Origin: Lamellibrachia columna
Lineage: Eukaryota > Annelida > Polychaeta > Sabellida > Siboglinidae
DNA: 64,000 nucleotides
Direction: 5' to 3'
Assembly: GCA_963662155.1 (NCBI GenBank)
Contig: OY759269.1
Coordinates: 5,088,970 to 5,152,969 of the forward strand
How positions within the stretch are numbered: position 1 is the first letter of the stretch; each line of letters opens with the position of its first letter. The position numbers and the translations under genes are program-made. Positions 1 to 12,329 of this stretch are shown here, one piece after another. A model generated the notes under the pieces. That model did no database searches and was not told where the DNA came from. It was given only the letters and a program-made list of their open reading frames with translations.

Positions 1-3000
1 GTCTTTGGTCGCCCAACCTTTCTTTTACCTTCAGGCGTCCAGGTCAGTGCAATCTCACAATTTCTGTTCTTCTCCATTCGTAGGATATGTCCTACCCACT
101 TCCATCTTCTTATCTTGACCTCAGTGCTGATTGTCTTCAATTTTGTTTTTGCCAGAATATCTCGATTTGATACAACGTATGGCCATCGAATTTGTAGGAT
201 TCTTCTTAAACACTTGAAAAAAAATGTATCTAACTTTCTGTTGTCTCCTTCGTTAATTTTCCATGTTTCACTTCCATACAACAACACTGGTTTAACAAGT
301 GTGTTAAAAAGCCTCAATTTCGATCTCAATGTGTATATATTTGAACTCCATATCTGCTTTAGTTTCATGAAGGATACCCTCGCTTTACAAATTATGTTAA
401 CAATGTCATCGCCGCCTCCTCCTTGCTTACTAACGTTCGCACCAAGGTAGTTATACTTGTCCACTTCCTTTAGCTCTTGATCATCAATTAGTATTCTGTT
501 TTTCGCACTTGCTGTTTATCCTCAATATTTGAGTTTTCTTTTTATTTATTCTTAGTCCTGTCCTTGCTGCAAATTGATTCAGTTGTCTTGTCTTTGTTTG
601 CATGTGTGTGTGTAGCATGATGACATGAGTGCTATGTCGTCGGCAAAGTCCAGGTCCTCTAGTTTTGACGTGAAGTTCCATCTTATTCCTGTTTTGTTTC
701 CCGCTGTTGTGTTTCTCATTATCCAGTCCACTACTATCAAGAAGATAAATCCAGACATTACATCTCCTTGTTTAACTCCAGTTTTGACCTTGAACCACTC
801 AGATTCCTCACCTTCGTCTAACACTGCACATTTACTATCTTCGTATAACATCTGTACCATGTGGATTATCTTGCATGGAATTCCATAGCTCTCCATAATT
901 TTCCATAGACTCTCTCGGTGCACTGAGTCAAATGCTTTTTCAAAATCCACAAACGTGATGTATAGAGTTGCCTGCCATTCCACTACCTGTTCTATAATAT
1001 TTCGTAAAATAAATATCTGTTCTACTGTGCCTCTCCCACTTCTGAAACCTGCTTGTTCGTCTCTCAACTTGCTGTTAACTCCATCTCTTATTCTGTCAAT
1101 GAGTACTCTTCCGAATACTTTACTAGGAACAGATGTCAAAGTAATTCCTCTCCAATTCCCGCACTCTGTCAGGTCACCTTTCTTCGGTATTTTAACGATC
1201 AGTCCCTGCTTCCACGTTTTTGGCACTTTCTCTTGTTCCCAAAATGTTCTGAATAATTTGACAAGCCATTTCTCTGTTGTATTCATGTCTGCTTTTAATA
1301 ATTCTGCTGTAATTTCGTCCTTGCCCCCTGCTTTCCCGTTTTTCATCTTCCTTAGCGCTGTTCTAATTTCTGCCTTTGTTATTGGGTCAGTGCTGATTTC
1401 GTTTATGATCGGATCTATCTCCACATCTGTTACAGGGTCATCAGGTATAGGTCTATTAAGGATTTCCTCAAAGTGTTCTTTCCATCGCTTCCTTCTGGCC
1501 AATCCTTCCGTTATTAAGTTTCCACCTTTGTCTTTCACTGCATTTGTTGTCTTACGTTTGTCATTACTGAGGGTTTTTGTAATATCATACACTTCTTTCA
1601 TTCTTCCATTATGTGCTGCTTCCTCTGCTTCCATGGCAAGGTGGTCAACCCACTTCCTCTTGTCTTGTCTCATGCTCTTCTTCACTTCTTTGTCTTTACA
1701 CCTATATTTATCCATGTAATTCTGCTTAATCCTGTCTGACTTTGTCTGCTCGATGTTGTTCTTCAGTCGTTTTTTCTCTTCTACTAACTCCCACGACTCC
1801 TTGCTGATCCATGGTTTTTGCCCTTTCTTTTTGTACCCCAGTACTTCTTGAGCTGTTTCTTTGTATGCATCCTCAAAGTCTTGCCATTGTTTCTCAACTT
1901 CTTCGTCGCCTGTTTCTTCGTAGTCTTGTAATATATCATATTTGTTGCGTAACTTCAGTGAGAATTGGGCTTTAATAGCTGGGTGCTGTAACTTAATTAT
2001 ATCAAATTTCTTTCTGATCGCCTTGTTCTTTTGTTTTCTCTTTAGTTTCAGCTTGATTTTTGATCGCACTAATTGGTGGTCACTCGCAATGTCGGCTCCT
2101 CTCATGGCCCTAGTGTCCATTACTGATGTCCGGTGTTGCCTACTCACTAACACATGGTCTATTTGATTTTTTGTCTTTCCTCCTGGAGATGTCCATGTCT
2201 GTTTATGTATAAGTTTATGTGGGAAAATGGTACCTGTTACCACGAGGTTATTGAGTCCGCAGAAGTCAACAAGTCTTTCTCCATTGTCATTTCTTTCACC
2301 TACTCCATGGTTTCCTATTATGTTTTCATATCCGTCGTTGTCTTCTCCAACTTTGGCATTTAAATCCCCCATTACTAAGAGTATGTCATGCTTATGAACA
2401 CTGTCCACAACTGTCTGGAGCTGTTCATAGAAATTGTCTTTATCTTCGACGCTGGCTTCATTTGTTGGTGCATAGACTTGTATGATCGATAACTTTACAT
2501 ACATGGAGAAGAATCTAGCATAAATAATTCTATCACTGATAGCTTTCCTTTCCAGCAATGTTTGTTCTGCTTTCTTCGTCATCATTATTGCTACTCCGTG
2601 TCTGTGTATGTTGTCTTCTCTCCCTGAAAAAATTATGCTCTCTCCGGTGTTCATCTTGACTTTTCCTTGTCCCATCCATCTGCATTCACTAATGCCCATG
2701 ACATCTATTTTATATTTGTCCATTTATCTTGCAAGCTGGGCTGATTTCCCTATAGAGTATAACGTTCTCACATTCCAACATCCTATATTTACATTAACTT
2801 TTGGCTTGGTTAACGACGTTGTCAGCCTCCGAACTTCCGTTTGGCTTTGATCCGGAAGCGTCATACTGTCCAAATAAATGATGTCATCATCTGCTGGTAT
2901 CTGGTCCGTCGCCTTCCTGTAGCCATTTCCAGCACAAGCTGGCTTTTGAAATTCACTTCTGGTTTCTGTAACATCATTTGAGCTGGGAGGGTTGTTGGCC

Positions 3001-3158
3001 CTCAGCAGTAGGTTTATTTTCGGGGTTTTCCTTCCCTTAGCCATAGCCTCGTTTGCCCAGCACAATGTACTGGTTACCGGGGTGCACCACGGGGAGGTGA
3101 GGTTGACTTGAGTGTCTTTACGGTTGAGCGCATCAACACCCCTTACACCCTTCAACAC
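1..3158 (-). mobile_element. RTE-like non-LTR retrotransposon (LINE), truncated by window edge, decayed
   Basis: One element read on the minus strand encodes an APE-type endonuclease followed by reverse transcriptase. Its start lies near 3158. The C-terminal part reads LLYGSETWK and later WKWVGHILRMEK, and runs off the window at base 1, so the 3' end is missing. The copy is broken by an in-frame TAA at 2724-2726, by a frameshift next to a short TG run near 603-620, and by a second one near 505. Its 5' part abuts a (TA)n tract at 3172. It resembles LINE proteins often annotated in animals as craniofacial development protein 2-like; the clade call (RTE-like) is from memory of the family. Confidence 0.88.
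579..3158 (-). pseudogene. Endonuclease/reverse transcriptase ORF of the RTE-like LINE, interrupted
   Basis: The protein starts in the frame ending at 3158 and carries NIGCWNVRTLY, the first endonuclease motif. It is stopped by TAA at 2724-2726 directly before MDKYKIDVMGISECRW, where relatives usually have a sense codon. The downstream 714 codons hold the endonuclease motifs GISECRW (catalytic Glu), VYAPTNEA, GDLNAKVG and SDHQLV. RT motifs follow: GKAGGKDEITAELLK, NWRGITLTSV, FVDFEKAFDSVHR, GVKQGDVMSGF and DFADDIAL (catalytic FADD). Just after FADD the frame shifts; the continuation (QTKTRQLNQFA) is in another frame at 484-640. The active-site residues are intact, but the copy cannot make a full protein without readthrough and frameshifting. 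The inactivation looks fairly recent. Confidence 0.85.
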
Positions 3159-3167
3159 CCCTTACAC

Positions 3168-4682
<1,515 letters not shown>

Positions 4683-4800
4683 TCCATTCCATCCATCAAA
4701 AGGAGGGAGGGTGGGCAAATTGTTTAAGAACTCAGATTAAACCCAAACTGAATCAATATACGCACAAGACTAAACTAACATCAACTATCACTACACAATA

Positions 4801-5365
<565 letters not shown>

Positions 5366-6481
5366 ATGGCAAGACACGCAAACAGCCTTTGGAATAGGTC
5401 GGACGACGATGTCGACTGGTCACTCACCCGCAGTTGCGATCTGTACTCATTCATCATCTACACAGTCATCGTCGGAACACTCGTCGTTTTTGGCGTCATC
5501 GGCAACAGCTTCGCTTTCTTCGTCTTTTGGAAAGACAACATCAAGACGTCGGCGTCGTTTCTCTTCCAAGGCCTGTCGTTCGTCGACTCACTTCTGTTGG
5601 TGACTATCTTCTCGATCTACACGATACCGTCGTTCGTCACGTACACAAGTTGGCTGCAGGGTTACCAGGCAATATTCCCCTACGTAGGTGTATGCATGTA
5701 TCCTCTGATGCGAACGGCTCAAACGGCCTCCATATGGGTGACCGTACTGATCGCCGTCAACCGTTACATCGCCGTGTGTTTACCGTATAAAGCGTCACGA
5801 TTGTGCACCCTTTTGAAGGCGAAGAAACATTTGGCCTTCGTGCTTCTCTTCGCTGTGCTGTACAACATCCCGGTGTTTACCATGTACTGCGTCGCATACG
5901 AGACGTCAGACAACGGTACGACGTACACGGCAGTCGTTCGTAACACGAAGCTCGGATCGGAGAAGCTCTACCACATAATCTTCGATAACATATTGTATTT
6001 CATATTCCTTCTGGCCCTGCCCATTCTCATCCTGGCTGTACTGAACATTCGCCTGATCAAAGCGCTGAAGGCGTTCCGCCGGAAGCGGATGGAGATGCTG
6101 AGACTTCGCCAGCAGCAGGACAACAGTGTCACATTCATTCTCATAATTGTCGTCATCTTCTTAATCATTTCCCAGGGGTTGGCGCTCGTAAACCTGGGGT
6201 TGTGGAGCATGGCGCCGGAGACGAAGATATGCGGCGGTGTCCAATTCTATCTGCGGCACATCGCCAACATGCTGACTACGCTTAACTCGGCCGTCAACTT
6301 CGTCATCTACGCCCTCTTAAACAAACGATTCCGGCACGTGCTGACACTGAACGTTTACGCGTGCGGGGCGTTCCCACGAGGCACGTCGACGGGAAGGAGT
6401 ACCGAGACGCCGGTCACCAGTCGGGTCATGGCCAGTCCAGGAAAGGAGAATGACAATACTGTGGAAAAGACGCGATTTTAA
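5366..6481 (+). CDS. Class A GPCR, FMRFamide-receptor-like (receptor 1), intronless, 371 aa
   Basis: A plasma-membrane seven-helix receptor, presumably for a short amidated peptide. The ATG at 5366 was chosen because upstream in-frame codons begin with GTG; it has A at -3 and G at +4. N-glycosylation sequons lie at N10 and at N183 in extracellular loop 2. TM1 (about 29-55) holds GNSF, TM2 has D74, TM3 ends in [12 protein letters not shown] (132-143; NRY replaces DRY), TM5 has P219, ICL3 is basic (RRKRMEML), and TM7 has NSAVNFVIYALLNKRF. TM6 reads LIISQGLAL, so the usual Cys-x-x-Pro is missing. The C-terminus is ENDNTVEKTRF. The TM3/NRY and TM7 patterns match FMRFamide-type receptors; the ligand is unknown. 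Third positions are GC-rich against AT-rich flanks, consistent with a selected gene. Confidence 0.88.
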   Translation: MARHANSLWNRSDDDVDWSLTRSCDLYSFIIYTVIVGTLVVFGVIGNSFAFFVFWKDNIKTSASFLFQGLSFVDSLLLVTIFSIYTIPSFVTYTSWLQGYQAIFPYVGVCMYPLMRTAQTASIWVTVLIAVNRYIAVCLPYKASRLCTLLKAKKHLAFVLLFAVLYNIPVFTMYCVAYETSDNGTTYTAVVRNTKLGSEKLYHIIFDNILYFIFLLALPILILAVLNIRLIKALKAFRRKRMEMLRLRQQQDNSVTFILIIVVIFLIISQGLALVNLGLWSMAPETKICGGVQFYLRHIANMLTTLNSAVNFVIYALLNKRFRHVLTLNVYACGAFPRGTSTGRSTETPVTSRVMASPGKENDNTVEKTRF

Positions 6482-7264
6482 GTCCGTCGGTGCTGTCCCC
6501 CTTGTTACGGGTGTAGCCCCTCTGTGCCACCGTAAGAACAGCGGTGACAACGTACAGTCGACATAGTAACCCCGTGCATGGCGGACAACGTTGGGTTTGG
6601 ACAATGCGAGGAGAGTGCGTCTGCTACGAGTAAGTGAAACGGACGGAGGGGCTAGCAGCGACGTAGCAGTTGACGCATTCCGGAGCTGCCAACTGGCGTA
6701 AGAAGAAAAGCGGATTCTGTGCTACGTTGCTTTGATAATTTATGAATATGTTTTCCATTCAGAGATGTGTTTAAAAAACGAGTGTTAAATTTCCGAACAC
6801 CTGATGTTTTTTTTTAAACAGCCGCCGTATATGTAGTAATTAACCACGCTGTATGTTTATCGCTGTGGTGAATTAGGAGCAATATAATGCGATTTGTAAC
6901 AAAGCTATATGTTGAATGTGATATAGGCTATCACGATGTTGGGGCTGGTTGATCTTAGGCAGCGTTTTTCCGTTGGTCTGCAGTGATCAGTGGCTCGCTA
7001 TCGTTTCCGTCTTGTGACTTAACGTTCACTCCATTGAAACAACCATGTCACTAGACAGGTTACTGCTGACAGGTATATTTAAGCCTGTAATATTGTTGCA
7101 ACATTGTCTGATGAATTTATGTGAGTTTCGATATATAGAGTTAATGGCTTTGTGGATTAGAACTCCAACCTCAACTGATTTAGCTTATCCCAATTTCGGT
7201 TCGCTGATGTCCAAATATGTAGCGTGTATATTGTTTATGTAACATCCGCAGTCGACGTAATAAA
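6482..7264 (+). other. Probable 3' untranslated region of receptor 1
   Basis: Non-coding. It ends with AATAAA at 7259-7264, 778 nt after the stop. Parts recur at the receptor-derived fragments at 36519-36725 and, inverted, at 44541-44770, so the 3' flank travelled with the gene when it was copied. Confidence 0.5.
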
Positions 7265-7385
7265 AATGCGTATTTTTATTAAATCACAGAAAGATTGGCT
7301 TTAACTTTAGCTTCTATAAGGTTCAAAGTAGTGGATATCCAAAATGGCAAACAATGTAAAGGTCAATGCCAATCATGGGCGTGAC

Positions 7386-8164
7386 TTCCATCCTCTCGCC
7401 GATCTCATAAGGTTCCATCCTCTCGCCGATCTCATAAGGTTCCATCCTCTCGCCGATCTCATAAGGTTTCATCCTCTCGCCGATCTCATAAGGTTCCATC
7501 CTCTCGCCGATCTCATAATGTTCCATCCTCTCGCCGATCTCATAAGGTTTCATCCTCTCGCCGATCTCATAATGTTCCATCCTCTCGCCGATCTCATAAG
7601 GTTCCATCCTCTCGCCGATCTCATAAGGTTCCATCCTCTCGCCGATCTCATAAGGTTTCATCCTCTCGCCGATCTCATAAGGTTCCATCCTCTCGCCGAT
7701 CTCATAAGGTTCCATCCTCTCGCCGATCTCATAAGGTTCCATCCTCTCGCCGATCTCATAAGGTTCCATCCTCTCGCCGATCTCATAAGGTTCCATCCTC
7801 TCGCCGATCTCATAAGGTTCCATCCTCTCGCCGATCTCATAAGGTTCCATCCTCTCGCCGATCTCATAAGGTTCCATCCTCTCGCCGATCTCATAAGGTT
7901 CCATCCTCTCGCCGATCTCATAAGGTTCCATCCTCTCGCCGATCTCATAAGGTTCCATCCTCTCGCCGATCTCATAAGGTTCCATCCTCTCGCCGATCTC
8001 ATAAGGTTCCAACCTCTCGCCGATCTCATAAGGTTCCATCCTCTCGCCGACCTCATAAGGTTCCATCCTCTCGCCGATCTCATAAGGTTCCATCCTCAAG
8101 CCGATCTCATAAGGTTCCATCCTCTCGCCGATCTCATAAGGTTCCATCCTCTCGCCGATCACAT
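7386..8164. repeat. 27-bp minisatellite, about 29 copies
   Basis: Nearly identical 27-bp units containing CTCGCCGATCTCATAAGG. Variation is limited to a few positions (AATG for AAGG, TTTCATC for TTCCATC, CTCAAGC once). Because 27 is divisible by three, long frames stay open on both strands; these are not genes. The array lies between the receptor 1 3' flank and an AT-rich R1-like stretch. Confidence 0.97.
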
Positions 8165-8390
8165 GAAAAAGTTACGACATTTCACCATGGGTAAAAATCG
8201 TTAGTTTTTAGCGTTTACATTTTCACTTCAATTAATGGTAATTTTTACATTATCGGTTATAGATTATTACATGATCGGTCGTTTATTACCTTATTATTTA
8301 TTACATTATAAATTAAATAATATAATTGGTTAATTATTATATTATCGATTGATTAATAGATTATAGTTTGACTATGTAACAATCAGGGTG
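8165..8390 (-). repeat. AT-rich stretch resembling the inverted left part of dispersed family R1
   Basis: It contains TTTTTACATTATCGGTTAT and related strings. Their reverse complements (ACCGATAATGTAA) characterise the left halves of the R1 copies at 34620-35272, 39245-40078 and 49770-50216. Only short motif similarity supports this. Confidence 0.35.
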
Positions 8391-8407
8391 AAATACCAGT
8401 TTCACGG

Positions 8408-10315
8408 AAAAGCTGTACTCACTTTGCTACTCAATGGAACAGAAGCGTGGACTCTACAGCGAAAGCTGTACTCACTTTGCTACTCAATGGAACAGAAGCG
8501 TGGACTCTACAGCGAAAGCTGTACTCACTTTGCTGCTCAATGGAACAGAAGCGTGGACTCTACATCGAAAGCTGTACTCACTTTGCTACTCAGTGGAACA
8601 GAAGCGTGGACTCTACATCGAAAGCTGTACTCACTTTGCTGCTCAATGGAACAGAAGCGTGGACTCTACATCGAAAGCTGTACTCACTTTGCTGCTCAGT
8701 GGAACAGAAGCGTGGACTCTACATCGAAAGCTGTACTCACTTTGCTGCTCAGTAGAACAGAAGCGTGGACTCTACATCGAAAGCTGAACTCACTTTGCTA
8801 CTCAGTGGAACAGAAGCGTGGACTCTACACCGAAAGCTGTACTCACTTTGCTGCTCAGTGGAACAGAAGCGTGGACTCTACATCGAAAGCTGTACTCACT
8901 TTGCTACTCAGTGGAACAGAAGCGTGGACTCTACATCGAAAGCTGTACTCACTTTGCTGCTCAATGGAACATAAGCGTGGACTCTACAGCGAAAGCTGTA
9001 CTCACTTTGCTGCTCAATGGAACAGAAGCGTGGACTCTACAGCGAAAGCTGTACTCACTTTGCTACTCAATGGAACAGAAGCGTGGACTCTACATCGAAA
9101 GTTGTACTCACTTTGCTACTCAGTGGAACAGAAGCGTGGACTCTACATCGAAAGCTGTACTCACTTTGCTGCTCAATGGAACAGAAGCGTGGACTCTACA
9201 TCGAAAGCTGTACTCACTTTGCTACTCAGTGGAACAGAAGCGTGGACTCTACAGCGAAAGCTGTACTCACTTTGCTACTCAATGGAACAGAAGCGTGGAC
9301 TCTACATCGAAAGCTGTACTCACTTTGCTACTCAGTGGAACAGAAGCGTGGACTCTACAGCGAAAGCTGTACTCACTTTGCTGCTCAATGGAACAGAAGC
9401 GTGGACTCTACAGCGAAAGCTGTACTCACTTTGCTACTCAATGGAACAGAAGCGTGGACTCTACATCGAAAGCTGTACTCACTTTGCTACTCAGTGGAAC
9501 AGAAGCGTGGACTCTACAGCGAAAGCTGTACTCACTTTGCTGCTCAATGGAACAGAAGCGTGGACTCTACAGCGAAAGCTGTACTCACTTTGCTACTCAA
9601 TGGAACAGAAGCGTGGACTCTACATCGAAAGCTGTACTCACTTTGCTACTCAGTGGAACAGAAGCGTGGACTCTACAGCGAAAGCTGTACTCACTTTGCT
9701 GCTCAATGGAACAGAAGCGTGGACTCTACAGCGAAAGCTGTACTCACTTTGCTACTCAATGGAACAGAAGCGTGGACTCTACATCGAAAGCTGTACTCAC
9801 TTTGCTGCTCAGTGGAACAGAAGCGTGGACTCTACATCGAAAGCTGTACTCACTTTGCTGCTCAATGGAACAGAAGCGTGGACTCTACAGCGAAAGCTGT
9901 ACTCACTTTGCTGCTCAGTGGAACAGAAGCGTGGACTCTACATCGAAAGCTGTACTCACTTTGCTACTCAGTGGAACAGAAGCGTGGACTCTACAGCGAA
10001 AGCTGTACTCACTTTGCTGCTCAATGGAACAGAAGCGTGGACTCTACAGCGAAAGCTGTACTCACTTTGCTACTCAATGGAACATAAGCGTGGACTCTAC
10101 ATCGAAAGCTGTACTCACTTTGCTGCTCAGTGGAACAGAAGCGTGGACTCTACATCGAAAGCTGTACTCACTTTGCTGCTCAGTGGAACAGAAGCGTGGA
10201 CTCTACATCGAAAGCTGTACTCACGTTGCTGCTCAGTGGAACAGAAGCGTGGACTCTACATCGAAAGCTTTACTCACTTTGCTGCTCAATGGAACAGAAG
10301 CGTGGACTCTACAGC
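8408..10315 (+). repeat. 53-bp minisatellite, about 36 copies, derived from LINE reverse transcriptase coding sequence
   Basis: Units start AAAGCTGTACTCACTTTGC and contain GGAACAGAAGCGTGGACT. In one frame a unit reads AVLTLLLNGTEAWTLQRK, which matches the C-terminal RT signature (LLYG[SC]ETWTL) of non-LTR elements. The array is followed in place by the next part of that protein (KLHALQMRH). Because 53 is not a multiple of three, the three frames rotate, and long open frames exist only because the unit lacks stops. Confidence 0.93.
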
Positions 10316-10625
10316 GAAAGCAAGTTAACAAGCTGCATGCCTTACAGATGAGACACATCCCGAGCATGGAATAGCTTCTTATGCCAAAAACCTTAGATTG
10401 ACAGGTCACGTGGCTCGTACAAATAACAGCCGACTTCGCAAACAAACTATATCCTCACAATTGTCGGTACTAGAAAAAATGCCGCCCTAAACTTAGATAC
10501 AAAGACGTACTGAAGCGAAATGTTAAGAACTAAAGTATTGACTCAAGGCAATAGTACAAACTTATCCAATATAGACCGACCTGGAGAGGACACCTACAAA
10601 ATGAACCAATCACATTGTCAATGTT
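10316..10625 (+). mobile_element. C-terminal remnant of a LINE reverse transcriptase
   Basis: Directly after the 53-bp array the translation continues as QVNKLHALQMRH. Frame changes then give LRLTGHVARTNNSRLRKQ, KLRYKDVLKRNVK and NIDRPGEDT. This follows the order seen at the end of many LINE ORF2 proteins (RCLRRIL, WAGHVxRM, RxKDxLK, DRPxWR). It is degenerate, with several frameshifts and stops. It establishes that the array sits inside an old LINE copy in plus orientation. Confidence 0.7.
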
Positions 10626-10984
10626 GTTCCATTTTAGGTTGCAACATGCATCGCGAAGTTTGGCATTTTAAATTATCGACTAAAGGTCAGTCAATACAAT
10701 TATGCCTTTTCGGCTACCACATCAATCAAAGGTCCCATTCCCAAAAATGTCAGAGAATGCTTTAATTAGCTAGCATGCGGTTACGGTTATTTGTGCAGAA
10801 AAGTGATTTACAAATGGATGTCGTTGTTCATGGCCTTCACGCCATCTTTGGTATTCGAATCTCACACCAAAACCCGACTCTCAAAAAAACTATAATTGAA
10901 AATAATTTCACCAGGCTTACCTGCAGAGAGATATCTCTCAACGAATAGATCAGAAAACTTATGCACATACGTATCGAAGCCGAC
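10626..10984. other. Intergenic, nothing recognised
   Basis: Moderately AT-rich sequence with no convincing coding frame or repeat match within the window. Confidence 0.5.
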
Positions 10985-11540
10985 CACTACTGTCCGTAAG
11001 TTGCCGGTCGCAGACTAAGCGCTCTGTTCGTGTTTTCTGACAAAGTTCAGTTGCCCACACTAGAGCTAGTGGCACTGAATCTATGCACCGTGTACACGCC
11101 ACAATCATGTATCGTCGCCTGTCGTTTCTTGGCTTGCAAGCCACGAAAACCCCACGTAATCGAGGTATGGTATTTTGAACATGAACCGAACATGTTCTTC
11201 TACAAACAGTGTTTAAAAAAATTAACAACTGATAGATAATTATTATTTTATAATGGGAAGTGTTCGATTATGCTACTAAAGATAATTTTACATACAATGT
11301 CGACGCATAGCCTACACAATATAGAAATCATTAAATTGACTGGTCGTAAACTGCATGACCTCTTGACCTATCATGGGTGCAGCTTCAAACCAATCCGGCT
11401 TGACAGGAAGCGTTTTGTAGTTGGTTTTGCATAATCATGGCAGCCCCTCTTCAATGGAACTGGGCATCAACAGTGCATCTTTGTTTGATCTTGTTTGTGT
11501 ATTTATCTTCAGGTATTAATCCTATAATACAATGTTTCCT
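10985..11540 (+). repeat. Dispersed element family R1, copy A, left part
   Basis: Homologous to 32690-33189 (copy B). Shared strings include GCATAGCCTACACAATA, GGTCGTAAACTGCATGACC and CTTGACAGGAAG, then GTTGG[CT]TTTGCATAATCATG, which also occurs in copies C (near 23811) and D (near 47783). The right half of this copy is displaced to 16626 by a CR1 insertion. Confidence 0.75.
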
Positions 11541-11823
11541 GTGTGGCACAAAGAGTCCGTGCATGTGTGGCACAAAGAGTCCGTGCATGTGTGGCACAAA
11601 TAGTCCGTGCATGTGTGGCACAAAGAGTCCGTGCATGTGTGACACAAAGAGTCCGTGCATGTGTGGCACAAAGAGTCCGTGCATGTGTGGCACAAAGAGT
11701 CCGTGCATGTGTGGCACAAATAGTCCGTGCATGTGTGGCACAAAGAGTCCGTGCATGTGTGGCACAAAGAGTCCGTGCATGCACTTTGACTTCCGGCTAC
11801 TTGGACTTGGTGCAGCGACTTGA
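11437..11823 (+). CDS. Putative small secreted Cys-rich repeat ORF (copy A), 128 aa, 3' end supplied by a CR1 element
   Basis: The ATG at 11437 opens a frame with MAAPLQWNWAS, then a hydrophobic stretch (TVHLCLILFVYLSSG) that looks like a signal peptide. It continues INPIIQCFL and ten copies of the octapeptide CGTKSPCM (Cys spacing 5-1-5-1), with CGTN and CDT variants. The last residues (HFDFRLLGLGAAT) are encoded by the inserted CR1 5' end, so this copy is disrupted relative to copy B (33086-33430). The repeats are the translation of a 24-bp minisatellite whose other frames are also open, so coding status is unproven. I know no family with this repeat. It may be a chance ORF in a mobile element, or a short secreted peptide gene. 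Confidence 0.3.
   Translation: MAAPLQWNWASTVHLCLILFVYLSSGINPIIQCFLCGTKSPCMCGTKSPCMCGTNSPCMCGTKSPCMCDTKSPCMCGTKSPCMCGTKSPCMCGTNSPCMCGTKSPCMCGTKSPCMHFDFRLLGLGAAT
11541..11780. repeat. 24-bp minisatellite, 10 copies (copy A)
   Basis: Ten 24-bp units containing GGCACAAAGAGTCCGTGCAT. One more unit follows the CR1 element at 16627-16650, so the retrotransposon landed inside the array. A homologous nine-unit array is at 33190-33405. Confidence 0.96.
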
Positions 11824-12329
11824 ATTTGGTGTAGATCATTTACAGAAAAACGCGGTATATCAAATAGAATAAGTATTACTATTGAATATATATTATACAC
11901 AAACGTATTGTAGACATATATTAGGAAACAGGTTTTGTTAATTATTAGTCAGAGGGAGTATTTTAGAGTAAGTTAGTTTCGGATTCTGTCGGGGAATTCA
12001 GCGAGCGATAATAGGGTTGTTTACTATTCGAAAATTGAGATAGCATAGTGAATAGTTTACATTGGCTAATATATATATATATAAAGTGATCTATTTACTT
12101 AAATTACATACATAAGGTAATATCTGACATAGTGGTAGTCAACGTTTTCGGTAAAAAGGAATTAACAGCAGGATTTTAGCGTAAATTAGTACACACTGAC
12201 TTCGTTGTTTTGTTACACAGTGTTCTCCGTATTCGCCAGGTGGCAGGATTTTTAGCCTAAAGTGTTCTTTTGATCACAAAAACAGCCTTATTCAAGGCTA
12301 ACGTAGCAAACTAATTAAAAATAAATTGT

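Noticed and set aside
7323..8204. Open frames of about 280 codons on both strands
   Set aside because: Translation of the 27-bp minisatellite; unit length is a multiple of three and has no stops in these frames.
8388..10374. 646- and 518-codon frames
   Set aside because: The 53-bp unit lacks stops in all plus frames; the frames cycle and are not a designed protein, although the unit derives from RT coding sequence.
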